Translations under genes and position numbers: made by a program | Assembly (NCBI RefSeq): GCF_004343195.1 | Contig: NZ_SMCR01000006.1 | Span: 62,001-126,000, forward strand | DNA from: Biostraticola tofi | GTDB lineage: Bacteria; Pseudomonadota; Gammaproteobacteria; Enterobacterales; Enterobacteriaceae | Reading direction: 5' to 3' | Length of the DNA stretch: 64,000 bases | Shown here: positions 37,014-46,014 of the stretch, piece by piece | Position numbering within the stretch: the stretch's first letter is position 1 | Layout: every line of letters starts with the position of its first letter | The notes under the pieces: model-generated | Database searches by the model: none | What the model saw: only the letters and a program-made list of their open reading frames with translations | What the model was told of the DNA's origin: nothing

Positions 37014-37712
37014 ATGTCACGTATCGCGCTGATTGAAGATAACAGCCGCCTGGCCGAAATGATCGGCCAGGCGCTGGCCGGAGCGGGTATCGAAACCGAC
37101 TACTTCTATACCCTGTCCCAAGCCAGACAGGGTTTCAGTCTGGCAGACTATGAAGTGATGATTATCGATCGCGGCTTGCCTGATGGAGATGGCCTGGATT
37201 TTTTGAAAGCCTTCAGAGCAACCGGAAATATGACGCCCAGCCTGATGCTGACGGCGCGTGACGCGCTACATGACCGCGTGGATGGCCTGGAAAGCGGCGC
37301 TGACGACTATGTCACCAAGCCTTTTGCCATGAGCGAACTGGTGGCCAGGGTTCGTACCCTGATGCGGCGTCCGGCACATACGGTCGTGCAGGCGGAGTGC
37401 TTCGTCAATATGATGCTTAACCCGCAGCAGCAGACGCTGCATTGTGGCGATACAATAGTGCAGCTGGCGCCGACCGAACTGCAGATATTGCTGGCGTTGT
37501 TTAAGCAGCAGAACCAGACGGTGCGCCATACCGCCTTGGAACATGCGGCCTGGGGCCTAGCGGGGGCCGTCACCCCCAATGCGCTGGAAGTAACGGTACA
37601 TCGGCTGCGCAAGAAAATGGCCGCCGCCGGCGCGCATGCCCAGATCGTCAACATCCGCGGCGTGGGTTTTTCTCTCCAGCCACGAGGGGACTCGCCACTG
37701 CCTGGCGGGTGA
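37014..37712 (+). CDS. OmpR/PhoB-family response regulator
   Basis: This 232-residue two-component regulator has a receiver domain (residues about 1-115) with the phosphorylation site D52 in MIIDRGLPDGDGL and K in VTKPFAM. A C-terminal winged-helix DNA-binding domain follows (about 130-225, LAPTELQILLALFKQ and NALEVTVHRLRKK). It is QseB-like. It is followed by an AraC-type regulator and a histidine kinase on the same strand, with which it presumably forms a two-component system. Confidence 0.92.
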   Translation: MSRIALIEDNSRLAEMIGQALAGAGIETDYFYTLSQARQGFSLADYEVMIIDRGLPDGDGLDFLKAFRATGNMTPSLMLTARDALHDRVDGLESGADDYVTKPFAMSELVARVRTLMRRPAHTVVQAECFVNMMLNPQQQTLHCGDTIVQLAPTELQILLALFKQQNQTVRHTALEHAAWGLAGAVTPNALEVTVHRLRKKMAAAGAHAQIVNIRGVGFSLQPRGDSPLPGG

Positions 37713-37769
37713 GTGTCAGCCCGTCGTTGCAAAGCGTCTTGCTAAAATAATGATATGAGGCCCGCCGAT

Positions 37770-38282
37770 ATGTACTACCAAAATGTTGTCAATGACATGC
37801 TCAAATGGATTGAAGCTAATCTGGAGGAGACGTTGAATCTACAGGTCATATCGGTCAAAACCGGGTTCAGCAAATGGTATCTGCAGCGGTTATTCAAACG
37901 AATAACCGGCTATTCCCTTGGCAGCTACATGCGTAAGCGACGTCTGTCGATGGCGGCAGTCCGGTTGATGGAAACCCGTGAACCGATCCTGACGATAGCG
38001 TTTAAATACCAGTTTGACAGCCAATCCTCGTTCAATCGTGCATTTAAGCGACACTTCCACATCACCCCGAGTGAATACCGGCTTTCGAGCCGCCCGCCGG
38101 CCAATGGCCTGCAGTGGGCTATATCGCTGCCACAGACTGGGGCCTGGCCGGACAGCGATGCCGATTGCCAACCGGCATCTTCGCCAAACGCCGACCGTCA
38201 ACCGAGATATCGGCCGGATGCCGCGCACCGCGCCGGTCTGCAGCCATCCCGGTCGCAGCAGCGAAACCCCCATGCAGAATAA
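37770..38282 (+). CDS. AraC-family regulator, MarA/SoxS/Rob type
   Basis: This 170-residue protein has the two helix-turn-helix motifs of small AraC regulators. WIEANLEETLNLQVISVKT and FSKWYLQRLFKRITGYSLG are the first half; IAFKYQFDSQSSFNRAFKRHF is the second. It is closest in pattern to SoxS/MarA/RamA. After about residue 105 it continues as a Pro/Arg/Gln-rich low-complexity tail not seen in those proteins. The start ATG 37770 has GAGG nine bases upstream; 37755 is an alternative. It sits between the response regulator and histidine kinase genes, overlapping the latter by 11 bases. Confidence 0.87.
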   Translation: MYYQNVVNDMLKWIEANLEETLNLQVISVKTGFSKWYLQRLFKRITGYSLGSYMRKRRLSMAAVRLMETREPILTIAFKYQFDSQSSFNRAFKRHFHITPSEYRLSSRPPANGLQWAISLPQTGAWPDSDADCQPASSPNADRQPRYRPDAAHRAGLQPSRSQQRNPHAE

Positions 38283-39654
38283 CCCTTCCAGGCGGCCGTT
38301 GTTTCATTACATAACCCAAAGCCTGTGGTGGCGATTATGGCTGACCAGCATTGTCGTTATGACCTGCAGCCTGACGGTTATCGCCGGTTTGGTGCTGTTC
38401 GCCTTTAGCCATTATCCGTTGCAAATGTGGCAACTGGACGATAACAAAGAGACGGCGGAAACGGTCGCCGCCGGGCTGAGCTATGACGACGAAGGCCGGC
38501 CGGCAGCGGTCACCGTCGACCCGCAAACCGCCTGGCTGCTTGATGTCGCCTCAACTGAAATCATGTATCGCGTGCTGGATGAACAAGGCCGCCAGTGGCT
38601 GACCTCCTCCCAAGCTGCAGCCGAATTTTCCTGGGATCGCCAGCGCCCTGAACAGTTGGCCGGCAGGCACCGGCAAATCCAGTTCAAAAATCTGTCCTAT
38701 GATCTTTATACCCTTAAAACCTACCATAAAAATCGAACGTTCTATATCCAGTCCGTCACCAGCAACGCGGTGGGCAAACTGGTTCTCGATTTGCGTGTCA
38801 GCCTGTTGCCCAATATTGTGGTGATTGCTATTTTCGTTGCCATTATTGGTTTCGGGCTGGCGTTCCCCTTTACCATCCGCCGGGTGCTGCGCCCGCTGAA
38901 AGTGGCCTCCAGTGCGGCCATGTCGATTACACCGGCCAATTTAACCACCCGTTTAAATCAAAATGACATTCCCAGTGAGATCAAGCCACTGATTTTTGCT
39001 TTCAATGAAGTGCTGAAGAGGCTGGAAAAAGGCTTTATCGCGCAGCAGGAGTTCCTGGGTTCCGCAGCCCATGAGCTGCAGACGCCGCTGACTTTGCTGC
39101 GAGGACAAATCGAACTGCAGGGTGAAATACAGCATAAGCATCTGCTGTTCCGTGAAATCGATTTAATGGCCCGGCAGGTGCGTCAGTTGCTGCATCTGGC
39201 CGAAGTCAGCGAATCGCAGAATTACACCTATTGTGAAGTAGACCGGGCGACGATTGCCGCAGATGTCATTGACTACCTGGGCAGCAAAGCGGTCGGTCAG
39301 CAGGTTGAGCTGACCCTGGTCTCGGCACCTGACCTGCCCAAGCTCAAAGCCGATAAAAGCGCGCTGTTTATTTTGCTGAAAAACCTGGTCGAAAATGCCA
39401 TCAACGTTTCGGCGCCTGGCCGGCGGGTAGTGCTGACCGTGGACCTCAATGCTATCAGGGTGCGGGATAATGGCTGCGGGATTGACCCGGATGATATCCC
39501 TTTTCTGTTTGACCGCTATTGGCGCGCCAAAGGAGCAGCCCACGGCGGCACTGGCCTGGGCCTGGCGATTTGCCGTGAAATCGCGGTCGCCCATCAATGG
39601 CGGGTCACCGCTCATAATATTGCCGGCGGCATGGAATTTGCGGTGCATTTTTAA
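38272..39654 (+). CDS. Two-component sensor histidine kinase
   Basis: This 460-residue membrane kinase has two transmembrane segments (about residues 20-42 and 175-200), a periplasmic sensor region and a HAMP-like linker. The dimerisation/phosphoacceptor box is SAAHELQTPL (H267), followed by N-box NLVENAI, G1 VRDNGCGID, F-box and G2 GGTGLGLAICREI. The ATG at 38272 follows the AraC gene's end; a longer upstream frame to 38014 overlaps that gene and is rejected. It probably phosphorylates the response regulator encoded at 37014. Confidence 0.92.
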   Translation: MQNNPSRRPLFHYITQSLWWRLWLTSIVVMTCSLTVIAGLVLFAFSHYPLQMWQLDDNKETAETVAAGLSYDDEGRPAAVTVDPQTAWLLDVASTEIMYRVLDEQGRQWLTSSQAAAEFSWDRQRPEQLAGRHRQIQFKNLSYDLYTLKTYHKNRTFYIQSVTSNAVGKLVLDLRVSLLPNIVVIAIFVAIIGFGLAFPFTIRRVLRPLKVASSAAMSITPANLTTRLNQNDIPSEIKPLIFAFNEVLKRLEKGFIAQQEFLGSAAHELQTPLTLLRGQIELQGEIQHKHLLFREIDLMARQVRQLLHLAEVSESQNYTYCEVDRATIAADVIDYLGSKAVGQQVELTLVSAPDLPKLKADKSALFILLKNLVENAINVSAPGRRVVLTVDLNAIRVRDNGCGIDPDDIPFLFDRYWRAKGAAHGGTGLGLAICREIAVAHQWRVTAHNIAGGMEFAVHF

Positions 39655-39668
39655 CGCCGACCCGGCGG

Positions 39669-40532
39669 TCAGTATTGCCGACGGAAATGATAAAGGAAGG
39701 CTTTTTGCAGCGCCAGCAGCGATACCGTCTGGTGGGATTGATCCGGGAAAATAAACAGCTCTGTCTGCAGGTTGACCGCGCCAGGCTGTTGCACAGTCCA
39801 GGCCAGTTCGCGAATGCCATCCACCATATGACGCTGGCGGCGATGTTTGGCCAGCGCCACGCGCTGCGGGGCCGGTAAACCGGTTTCCCAACGTTCCAGG
39901 GACTGCTCATACTCGCCAACCGAGACATACAGCATTTTCGGCGACAGCAGCGGCTGGACGGCCAGTTGCTGGGCGAAGGTTTCGGCCGCCCGGCAAATAG
40001 CGCGGTCATTCCACCACACCGACGGGCTGGAGGCAAAATAGTGCTGGAAAGCATCGCTTTGGGTGAACAGGGTATTTAGGGTAAACAGGCCGCCATAGGA
40101 ATGGCCGAACAGCGCCTGCTGCTGGAGGTCCAGCGGCAGCTGCTCGGCGATATAAGGCTTGAGTTCCAGCTGGATGACATCCAGAAAGTCCTGCGCGCTG
40201 CCATCCATACCGGCCGCGTAATAGCCGCCGTGCGGATTGGCTTCGGCAACAATGGCCTCTGCCGCCGGGCGATAATCCCGCTCACGCCGTGAAGGCCCCG
40301 GATAATCAATCGCCACTACCACGCCTGGAACCATCGGGCAGCGCGGTCGCCCCAGCGTACTCAGCAGCGAGCTGGCGATAGCAAAATAACGGGCGCCGTC
40401 CAGCAGATAGATAACCGGCCAGCCCTCGTCCGGTGCCGGTTGGTCCGGCCAACACATCATAATGCGGTAGTCGCCGCAGTTTTGGGAATGAAAGATTTCG
40501 TCCCGGGTATGGTAAAGCTCCAACACTATCAC
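39669..40532 (-). CDS. IroE/Fes-like alpha/beta-hydrolase esterase
   Basis: This 287-residue esterase_D-type hydrolase has the nucleophile motif GHSYGGLFTLNTL and a putative catalytic His in FPDQSHQT. Its WWNDRAICRAAE region and N-terminal QNCGDYRIMMCWPDQP resemble IroE/BesA siderophore esterases that linearise or cleave enterobactin-type trilactones. No signal peptide is visible, so unlike IroE it would act in the cytoplasm. It is 7 kb from the enterobactin genes and fes is not nearby, so it may supply that hydrolysis. It starts with GTG; no Fur box is evident upstream. Confidence 0.75.
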   Translation of the reverse strand: MIVLELYHTRDEIFHSQNCGDYRIMMCWPDQPAPDEGWPVIYLLDGARYFAIASSLLSTLGRPRCPMVPGVVVAIDYPGPSRRERDYRPAAEAIVAEANPHGGYYAAGMDGSAQDFLDVIQLELKPYIAEQLPLDLQQQALFGHSYGGLFTLNTLFTQSDAFQHYFASSPSVWWNDRAICRAAETFAQQLAVQPLLSPKMLYVSVGEYEQSLERWETGLPAPQRVALAKHRRQRHMVDGIRELAWTVQQPGAVNLQTELFIFPDQSHQTVSLLALQKAFLYHFRRQY

Positions 40533-40699
40533 GCTCTCATCAGGTTAACACTGCGTCCCGCCTGAGGGGATTATGATCCAGCGGCCGATGACCGGTCAAA
40601 CGTCAATTGCCCTCAGGCAAAAAAAAACCCGACCAGCACAGGGGCTGGGCGAGCTGCAGATAGCGTTGACCGACAGGAAAAAAACCGTCCAGCCTAGGC

Positions 40700-41788
40700 T
40701 CAGTACCTTTCCAGCCAGTGGGCATAAGGCGCCGGTAGGGTCCAGGATGCCTTATCGACCCCCAATTCCCGCGCAGCGAAATAGCTCCAGTGCGGATCGG
40801 CCAGATGCGCTTTACCGACCATCACCAGGTCCAGTTGCTGTTCCTTGACCGATTGTTCCGCCAGCGCCGGCGTGCCGAATCCCCAGGCGGAAGCTACCGG
40901 CAGGCCGGTTTCCTGACGAACGCGCTGGGCGATGGGGCCCATGAATGCCGGTCCCCATGGGATCTGGGCGGTCGGTGTCGAGAAGCCGATACTGACGCTG
41001 AGCATATCCAGGCCACCCTGTTTAAACTGGCGCACCAGTTCAATGGACTCACGGAGGGTCTTTTCATCGCGGCCGTCAAATTCAAGCACCCCGAACCGGG
41101 CGGTCAACGGCAAGTGTTCAGGCCAGACTTCACGGACGGCGGCCAGGGTTTCCAGCAAAAAGCGGCTGCGGTTTTCCAGGCTGCCGCCGTACTGGTCGTC
41201 ACGCTGGTTTGAATGCTCGGAGAAAAAGCTCTGGGCCAGATAGCCATGGGCAAAATGCAGCTCCAGCCACTCAAAACCGGCATCGCGCGCCCTTCTGGCG
41301 GCGGCTTTGAAATCGTCCCGTACCCGGGCGATGTCTTCCACAGTCATGGCTTTGGGTTGTTTCGGCAGGTTGGCGCCAAAGGGAATGGCGGAAGGGGCAA
41401 TGGTCTGCCAGCCGTTGGCATCGCCTGCGGCGATATGGTCGTCTCCTTCCCAGGGGCGGTTGGCGCTGGCTTTACGTCCGGCATGGGCTATCTGGATGCC
41501 CGGAACCGATCCTGCGGCCTTGATGGCGTTGACCACCGGCACAAATGCCTCGGCCAGCGTATCATTCCAGATACCGGCACAGCCCGGGGTAATGCGCCCT
41601 TCCGGGGCTACCGCTGTGGCCTCAACAATCACCAGTCCAGCGCCGCCGCGGGCCAGGGATGCCAAGTGGACCTGATGCCAGTCGTTAATCAGGCCGTCTT
41701 TGGCGGTATACATGCACATTGGCGGTACTGCAATGCGGTTTCTGAGGGTAATATCTTTTAGCTTGAACGGTTGAAACAGGGCTGACAT
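40700..41788 (-). CDS. NADH:flavin oxidoreductase (old yellow enzyme family)
   Basis: This 362-residue FMN-dependent TIM-barrel ene-reductase has the YqjM/XenA-type N-terminus LFQPFKLKDITLRNRIAVPPMCMYTA. Other motifs are QIAHAGRKAS, the catalytic FEWLELHFAHGYLAQSFFS and the FMN-phosphate site near the C-terminus. It reduces activated double bonds with NADPH. It is divergent from an ArsR-type regulator with a perfect palindrome in the gap. The natural substrate is unknown; electrophile stress defence is common for the family. Confidence 0.93.
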   Translation of the reverse strand: MSALFQPFKLKDITLRNRIAVPPMCMYTAKDGLINDWHQVHLASLARGGAGLVIVEATAVAPEGRITPGCAGIWNDTLAEAFVPVVNAIKAAGSVPGIQIAHAGRKASANRPWEGDDHIAAGDANGWQTIAPSAIPFGANLPKQPKAMTVEDIARVRDDFKAAARRARDAGFEWLELHFAHGYLAQSFFSEHSNQRDDQYGGSLENRSRFLLETLAAVREVWPEHLPLTARFGVLEFDGRDEKTLRESIELVRQFKQGGLDMLSVSIGFSTPTAQIPWGPAFMGPIAQRVRQETGLPVASAWGFGTPALAEQSVKEQQLDLVMVGKAHLADPHWSYFAARELGVDKASWTLPAPYAHWLERY

Positions 41789-41819
41789 GAAATGGTCCTT
41801 CTGGGTCGACTATAATTCT

Positions 41820-41843
41820 ATAGTTCGATATTAATCGAATTAT
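41820..41843. promoter_or_regulatory. ArsR-type operator palindrome
   Basis: TTCGATATTAATCGAA (41824-41839) is a perfect 16-bp inverted repeat, and the flanking ATA/TAT triplets extend the symmetry to 24 bp with one mismatch pair. It lies 35 bp in front of the ArsR gene and 31 bp before the divergent oxidoreductase, well placed to control both. Confidence 0.8.
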
Positions 41844-41878
41844 GGATTTCTGACAACCCTTCAGTTATAATTTGAAAC

Positions 41879-42208
41879 ATGAGACCTTTCAAACATCCCG
41901 CCGTCAATGAGTTTATTCTTGAGCGCGTACTGTACGCCTTGAGTGACCCGATCCGCCTGGAAATCGTCTGTTGCCTGGCCCGGCTCGGCGAAGCGACCTG
42001 CGGTGAACTGGATGGCGGCCGGCCTAAATCCAGCGTTTCCCATCATTTTCGCGTACTGCGTGATTCCGGCCTGGTGTATACCCAGAATGTGGGCACCACC
42101 CATATGAATCGGCTGCGCCGGGAAGAAATGCACAGCCGTTTTCCCGGCCTGCTGGATGCCATCCTGACCCAGGTGGAACAGAGTGCCCCTGCAGGGCCAG
42201 AGCGTTGA
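41879..42208 (+). CDS. ArsR-family winged-helix regulator
   Basis: This 109-residue repressor has the ArsR winged-helix (ALSDPIRLEIVCCLARLGEATCGEL and KSSVSHHFRVLRDSGLVYTQ). The paired metal-site cysteines of ArsR/SmtB (CxC in the recognition helix) are absent; isolated C36/C37 and C47-like cysteines could instead sense electrophiles or oxidants. It is divergent from the old yellow enzyme gene with a perfect operator between, as in other OYE/ArsR pairs. An autoregulatory repressor responding to reactive compounds is the likely role. Confidence 0.9.
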   Translation: MRPFKHPAVNEFILERVLYALSDPIRLEIVCCLARLGEATCGELDGGRPKSSVSHHFRVLRDSGLVYTQNVGTTHMNRLRREEMHSRFPGLLDAILTQVEQSAPAGPER

Positions 42209-42624
42209 ACCCCCGAAGCTCACCGGTTACGCCAGCGACATTACACGACTGTCACTCGCTGCCGCCAAGGCGACCATATCCACGCCCTGTCGCCAAGCCG
42301 ACCATATCCACGCCCTGCCGCCAAGCCGACCATATCCACACCCTGTCGCCAAGCCGACAATATTCACACTCTGCCCAAGCCAGCAATATCCCTTCTTTGC
42401 CGCCCAAGGGACACTCTTCACGCCCACGTCTTTCCAAAAGAGATGTACAACATCTTGTCAGTAACAACGTTGCTTAAAATCAAGGCAAACCCTGCTATGA
42501 CATGAAAAACCGTTACCTGCCCCGGGCAGAATTACTTTATCGTATGGCGGTTATTTCGACACAACAACTGAATATTTATCGGCCAGCAGAGCCGAATCAT
42601 GTTTACTGACAGGAACACGTCCAG
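42209..42624. other. Intergenic region with repeat array before the amino acid permease
   Basis: These 416 bases hold a 28-bp tandem array (42271-42409) and then a leader before the permease gene. In the leader, CACAACAA at 42560-42567 resembles the seed site (CACAACAY) used by the GcvB small RNA on cycA mRNA. No open frame here looks like a real gene. Confidence 0.5.
42271..42409. repeat. 28-bp tandem repeat, about five copies
   Basis: Units begin at 42271, 42299 and 42327 with near identity (CGACCATATCCACGCCCTGT then CGCCAAGC). A fourth, shortened copy starts at 42355 and a decayed one at 42381. A partial copy precedes at 42259. The unit length equals that at 32783, but the sequence is different. 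There are no spacers. Confidence 0.88.
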
Positions 42625-44025
42625 ATGGTTGATCATTCCAAAGAGGCCGTTACCGGCTTAGAGAGTTCCGATAAACTGCAGAGAAATCTCCATAATCGCC
42701 ACATCCAACTGATTGCCATCGGCGGAGCGATAGGCACCGGGCTTTTTATGGGGTCGGGAAAAACCATCAGTCTGGCCGGCCCGTCGATCATTTTCGTTTA
42801 TATGATCATCGGCTTTATGCTGTTTTTCGTTATGCGCGCGATGGGTGAAATACTGCTCTCCAATCTCGAGTACAAATCGTTCAGCGATTTCGCCGCCGAT
42901 CTGCTTGGCCCCTGGGCCGGCTATTTTACTGGCTGGACCTACTGGTTTTGCTGGGTGGTGACCGGCGTGGCGGATGTGGTGGCGATAAGCGCCTATTTTC
43001 AGCTGTGGTTGCCGGATTTTTCGGTCTGGATGAGCGCCCTGCTCTGCGTGGCGGTGTTTCTGTCGCTCAATATTGCCACCGTGAAGCTGTTTGGCGAAAT
43101 GGAATTTTGGTTTGCCATCATCAAAATCGTGGCCATTGTGGCACTGATCGCGGTCGGTATAGCGCTGGCGGCCATGCACTTTCCTTCACCGGCCGGCGGC
43201 ACGGCAGCGCTGTCTAATATCTGGCAGCACGGCGGTATGTTCCCTAAAGGACTGAGCGGTTTCTTTGCCGGTTTCCAGATTGCCGTGTTCGCTTTTGTCG
43301 GTATCGAGCTGGTGGGCACCACCGCTGCCGAAGCACATGACCCCCATAAGGTGTTGCCCCGTGCGATTAATGCCATTCCTATCCGGGTAATTACCTTCTA
43401 TGTGCTGGCGCTGATGGCCATCATGGCCGTCACTCCGTGGGACAGCATTGTGCCGGACCGCAGCCCGTTTGTTGAAATGTTCTTGCTGACCGGCTTGCCG
43501 GCCGCCGCCAGTGTGGTCAATTTTGTGGTGCTTACCTCCGCGGCCTCGTCGGCCAACAGCGGTATCTTTTCCACCAGCCGTATGCTCTATGGCCTGGCTG
43601 AACAAGGGGTGGCCCATCGCCGTTTTGGCCTGTTGTCCAAACGCGCGGTACCCACCACCGGCCTGCTGTTTTCCTGTTTTTGCCTGCTGGCTGGCGTGGC
43701 GCTGATTTACCTGATCCCCAATGTAATGATGGTGTTTACCCTGGTGACCACCGTATCGGCCATTCTGTTTATGTTTGTCTGGACCATCATCCTCTGCTCC
43801 TACCTGGCTTATCGCAAGAAGCATCCGGAGCGTCACCAGGCATCCCGATTCAAAATGCCGTTGGGCATCTTGATGTGCTGGGTGTGCATGGCGTTTTTCC
43901 TGTTTGTGCTGATACTGTTAACCCTGCAGCCAGATACGCGCCAGGCCTTGCTGGCGACGCCGCTATGGTTTGTCATGCTGGCCATTGGCTGGACGCTGCG
44001 CCGCCGGAAAACCCTTCGCGGCTAA
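42625..44025 (+). CDS. cycA: D-serine/D-alanine/glycine-type amino acid permease
   Basis: This 466-residue APC-family H+ symporter with about 12 membrane segments is close to CycA. Signatures are LQRNLHNRHIQLIAIGGAIGTGLFMGSGK, YKSFSDFAADLLGPWAGYFTGW and VGIELVGTTAAEAHDP. It imports glycine and D-serine/D-alanine. The transporter stands alone in its unit. GcvB-type control is possible from a CA-rich leader motif. Exact substrate range is inferred from similarity. Confidence 0.88.
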   Translation: MVDHSKEAVTGLESSDKLQRNLHNRHIQLIAIGGAIGTGLFMGSGKTISLAGPSIIFVYMIIGFMLFFVMRAMGEILLSNLEYKSFSDFAADLLGPWAGYFTGWTYWFCWVVTGVADVVAISAYFQLWLPDFSVWMSALLCVAVFLSLNIATVKLFGEMEFWFAIIKIVAIVALIAVGIALAAMHFPSPAGGTAALSNIWQHGGMFPKGLSGFFAGFQIAVFAFVGIELVGTTAAEAHDPHKVLPRAINAIPIRVITFYVLALMAIMAVTPWDSIVPDRSPFVEMFLLTGLPAAASVVNFVVLTSAASSANSGIFSTSRMLYGLAEQGVAHRRFGLLSKRAVPTTGLLFSCFCLLAGVALIYLIPNVMMVFTLVTTVSAILFMFVWTIILCSYLAYRKKHPERHQASRFKMPLGILMCWVCMAFFLFVLILLTLQPDTRQALLATPLWFVMLAIGWTLRRRKTLRG

Positions 44026-44106
44026 GATTCTTTCCGGTCCGGCATGCAGGTCAACATCGAGATGATGGGATCCGGTCAACACGACTGATGCGTTTTAGCC
44101 TGACTT

Positions 44107-44119
44107 TTGGTCAGACCAC
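44107..44119. promoter_or_regulatory. LldR-type operator O1
   Basis: TTGGTCAGACCAC is an almost perfect inverted repeat of the TTGGT-N3-ACCAA class bound by LldR. It is the distal of two such sites upstream of lldP. Confidence 0.75.
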
Positions 44120-44230
44120 ACGTGATAAATATGTGACGATTTCTCGCAAAAATCGAATAAAAAGCATGGCGCCGTTGTTATTTGTTACTGAATAATTAAC
44201 TTTATGTAGCAATGGCTCTATCCCAATGGT

Positions 44231-44243
44231 TTGGTCGGACCAA
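44231..44243. promoter_or_regulatory. LldR-type operator O2
   Basis: TTGGTCGGACCAA is a perfect TTGGT-N3-ACCAA inverted repeat, 124 bp from O1. A pair of operators flanking the promoter is how LldR represses and activates the lld operon in E. coli. Confidence 0.8.
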
Positions 44244-44358
44244 CCAGCGCTAACACAGTCCACACCTCACCGGATTTACGCCATCAGTACTCTGCCGTGA
44301 CATCGCGGCAGGGCTTTGCACCTCCCTCCTGTGAAAAGGGTGTTACGGAGAGCACAAC

Positions 44359-46014
44359 ATGCAAGTATGGCAACAAGTCTATGATCCGCTCGGCAATATC
44401 TGGCTATCGAGCCTTATCGCCGCCATTCCGATTGTGTTTTTCTTCTTTGCTCTGATTAAGTTGCACCTTAAAGGCTATCTGGCAGGCACCATCACCCTGT
44501 TATTGGCTTTGGCTGTGGCGCTGTTTTTCTATCGGATGCCGGCAGACAGGGCCATAGCATCGGTGATTTATGGCTTCTTTTATGGCCTGTGGCCTATCGC
44601 CTGGATCATTATCGCTGCGGTATTTGTCTATAAAATTTCGGTAAAAACCGGCCAGTTCGATATTATTCGTTCCTCCATTCTGTCAATCACCGCCGACCAG
44701 CGTTTGCAGATGTTGATTGTCGGCTTCTCATTCGGCGCCTTTCTTGAAGGCGCCGCAGGTTTCGGCGCGCCGGTGGCGATAACCGCCGCCCTGCTGGTAG
44801 GACTGGGCTTCAAGCCACTGTATGCCGCCGGGCTGTGCCTTATCGTTAATACCGCCCCGGTAGCCTTCGGCGCCATGGGGGTACCGATTATCGTCGCCGG
44901 CCAGGTGACCAGTCTGGACGCATTTGCTATCGGCCAGATGGTCGGCCGCCAATTGCCGTTCCTGACGATTATCGTGGTGTTCTGGATCATGGCGATCATG
45001 GACGGCTGGCGCGGGGTAAAAGAGACCTGGCCGGCGGTGATCGTCGCCGGCGGATCATTTGCCATCGCCCAATACCTTAGCTCCAACTTTATCGGCCCTG
45101 AGCTGCCGGATATTATCTCTTCGCTGGTCTCGCTGGTCTGCCTGACACTGTTTCTGCGGGTCTGGAAACCGGTACGGATTTTCAGATTTGATGATGCGCC
45201 CACCGACACTCCGACAGCGCTGATACCTAAGGTCAGCTACACGAAAAGCCAGATTATCCGCGCCTGGATGCCGTTTATTTTTCTGACCGCGACGGTGACT
45301 ATCTGGAGCGTGCCGCCGTTTAAAGCGCTATTTGCCGCCGGCGGTCCGCTGGCCGGCTGGGTTGCCAATATTTCCGTGCCGTTGCTGGATAAGCTGGTGG
45401 CCAAAATGCCGCCGGTGGTGGCGGACAGCACCCTGTATGCAGCGGTGTACAAATTTGACTGGCTGTCGGCAACCGGTACCGCCATTCTGGTGGCGGCACT
45501 GATTTCTGTCGTGTACCTGCGCATGGCACCCAAGGCGGCGCTGGCCACTTTTGGCGAAACCCTCCGGGAACTGGCCCTGCCAATCTACTCTATCGGCATG
45601 GTATTGGCCTTCGCGTTTATTTCCAACTATTCCGGGCTGTCAACCACTCTGGCGCTGGCGCTGTCCCATACTGGCGGCGCTTTTACTTTCTTCTCGCCAT
45701 TCCTCGGCTGGTTGGGGGTATTCCTTACCGGGTCTGATACTTCGTCCAATGCGTTGTTCGCCGCCTTGCAAGCCACTACCGCCCAGCAGATCGGCGTCTC
45801 GGACATTCTGCTGGTGGCGGCCAATACCACCGGCGGGGTGACCGGTAAGATGATATCTCCCCAGTCGATCGCCATTGCCTGCGCCGCGGTGGGACTGGTG
45901 GGCAAAGAGGGGGATTTGTTCCGGTTTACCGTGAAACACAGCCTGATTTTCTGCGCCATGATAGGGGTTATTACGACCGTCCAGGCTTACCTTATCCCCT
46001 GGATGATCCCATGA
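44359..46014 (+). CDS. lldP: L-lactate permease
   Basis: This 551-residue LctP-family permease has about 12-14 membrane segments and matches E. coli LldP throughout. It includes [63 protein letters not shown] and [19 protein letters not shown]. It imports lactate and glycolate with protons. It is the first gene of lldPRD and its stop overlaps the lldR start. Two LldR operators lie upstream. Confidence 0.96.
   Translation: MQVWQQVYDPLGNIWLSSLIAAIPIVFFFFALIKLHLKGYLAGTITLLLALAVALFFYRMPADRAIASVIYGFFYGLWPIAWIIIAAVFVYKISVKTGQFDIIRSSILSITADQRLQMLIVGFSFGAFLEGAAGFGAPVAITAALLVGLGFKPLYAAGLCLIVNTAPVAFGAMGVPIIVAGQVTSLDAFAIGQMVGRQLPFLTIIVVFWIMAIMDGWRGVKETWPAVIVAGGSFAIAQYLSSNFIGPELPDIISSLVSLVCLTLFLRVWKPVRIFRFDDAPTDTPTALIPKVSYTKSQIIRAWMPFIFLTATVTIWSVPPFKALFAAGGPLAGWVANISVPLLDKLVAKMPPVVADSTLYAAVYKFDWLSATGTAILVAALISVVYLRMAPKAALATFGETLRELALPIYSIGMVLAFAFISNYSGLSTTLALALSHTGGAFTFFSPFLGWLGVFLTGSDTSSNALFAALQATTAQQIGVSDILLVAANTTGGVTGKMISPQSIAIACAAVGLVGKEGDLFRFTVKHSLIFCAMIGVITTVQAYLIPWMIP

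Larger units (their letters stand above)
44026..44358. promoter_or_regulatory. lldPRD control region
   Basis: This 333-bp region between cycA and lldP contains no gene. It carries the two LldR-type operators at 44107-44119 and 44231-44243 flanking the presumptive promoter, and a leader with GGAG before the lldP start. Confidence 0.7.

Noticed and set aside
38014-38271. Long upstream extension of the histidine kinase
   Set aside because: It overlaps the AraC gene in another frame and lacks membrane or sensor features; the first membrane segment begins just after ATG 38272.
42271-42409. CRISPR array or Rho-independent terminator cluster
   Set aside because: Directly adjacent units with no spacers or stem followed by a T-run.
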